Shown piece after piece: positions 63,992 through 64,000 of a DNA stretch of 64,000 nucleotides (positions are counted from its first letter, which is position 1; each line of letters opens with the position of its first letter). The translations under genes and the position numbers were made by a program. Source of the DNA: Cardiocondyla obscurior. Taxonomy: Eukaryota > Arthropoda > Insecta > Hymenoptera > Formicidae. The stretch is taken from positions 6,679,501-6,743,500 of the forward strand of contig NC_091866.1 of the NCBI RefSeq assembly GCF_019399895.1, given 5' to 3'. The notes below the pieces were generated by a model that was not told where the DNA came from, made no database searches, and saw nothing but the letters and a program-made list of their open reading frames with translations.

Positions 63992-64000
63992 GATGAACGC

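Overview
The window reads as eukaryotic nuclear DNA from an insect, most likely a hymenopteran and plausibly an ant. It has short GT-AG introns (67-79 bp), mariner elements of both the mauritiana and mellifera types, R1-like and other non-LTR elements, DIRS, Gypsy and DUF4817-type transposons, and AT-rich spacers. The species assignment is an inference. I saw no tRNA, rRNA or CRISPR array.

The host framework is thin. Two exons of a multicopper oxidase (laccase-like) gene lie on the minus strand at 49646-49850 and 25876-26060. They join in phase with no stop codon, so about 23.6 kb between them is a single intron packed with mobile DNA. A possible terminal exon of a host gene, with stop and AATAAA, lies at 7030-7119 (minus).

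Region by region. 1-7 kb: LTR fragments, a small MITE, two mariner remnants, and a solo LTR inside a tandem AT-rich repeat. 7.2-9.7 kb: a decayed DIRS retroelement (gag, RT, RNase H). 9.7-11.4 kb: a non-LTR element with a DUF4780-type ORF1. 11.8-16.7 kb: a run of foldback elements, including a 3.1-kb palindrome built from a DUF4817/DDE transposase. 17.4-21.8 kb: a purine-rich LINE. 21.9-24.1 kb: a pogo-like DDE transposon split by a solo LTR. 24.15-25.4 kb: a near full-length mariner. 26.1-28.6 kb: a second mariner carrying two nested solo LTRs. 32.4-37.8 kb: a complete, very young Gypsy element with identical 280-bp LTRs. 38-42.9 kb: further LINE copies split by LTRs. 43.7-45.5 kb: decayed virus-like genes, including a double-jelly-roll capsid-like pseudogene. 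46.6-48.0 kb: an intact spliced gene of unknown family whose ATG is created by splicing; a decayed second copy lies at 60.2-61.0 kb. 50.2-52.9 kb: nested LTRs and LINE ORF1. 52.9-56.5 kb: an R1-like element with an internal deletion. 58.5-60.2 kb: a 1.7-kb solo LTR. 62.2-64.0 kb: a convergent pair of unrecognised genes, one with three exons, the other with a triplicated 3' end.

The genes do not form an operon or pathway. The region is a graveyard of nested mobile elements inside and around a host gene. The least explained parts are the virus-like block at 43.7-45.5 kb, the split-ATG gene family, and the convergent pair at the right edge.
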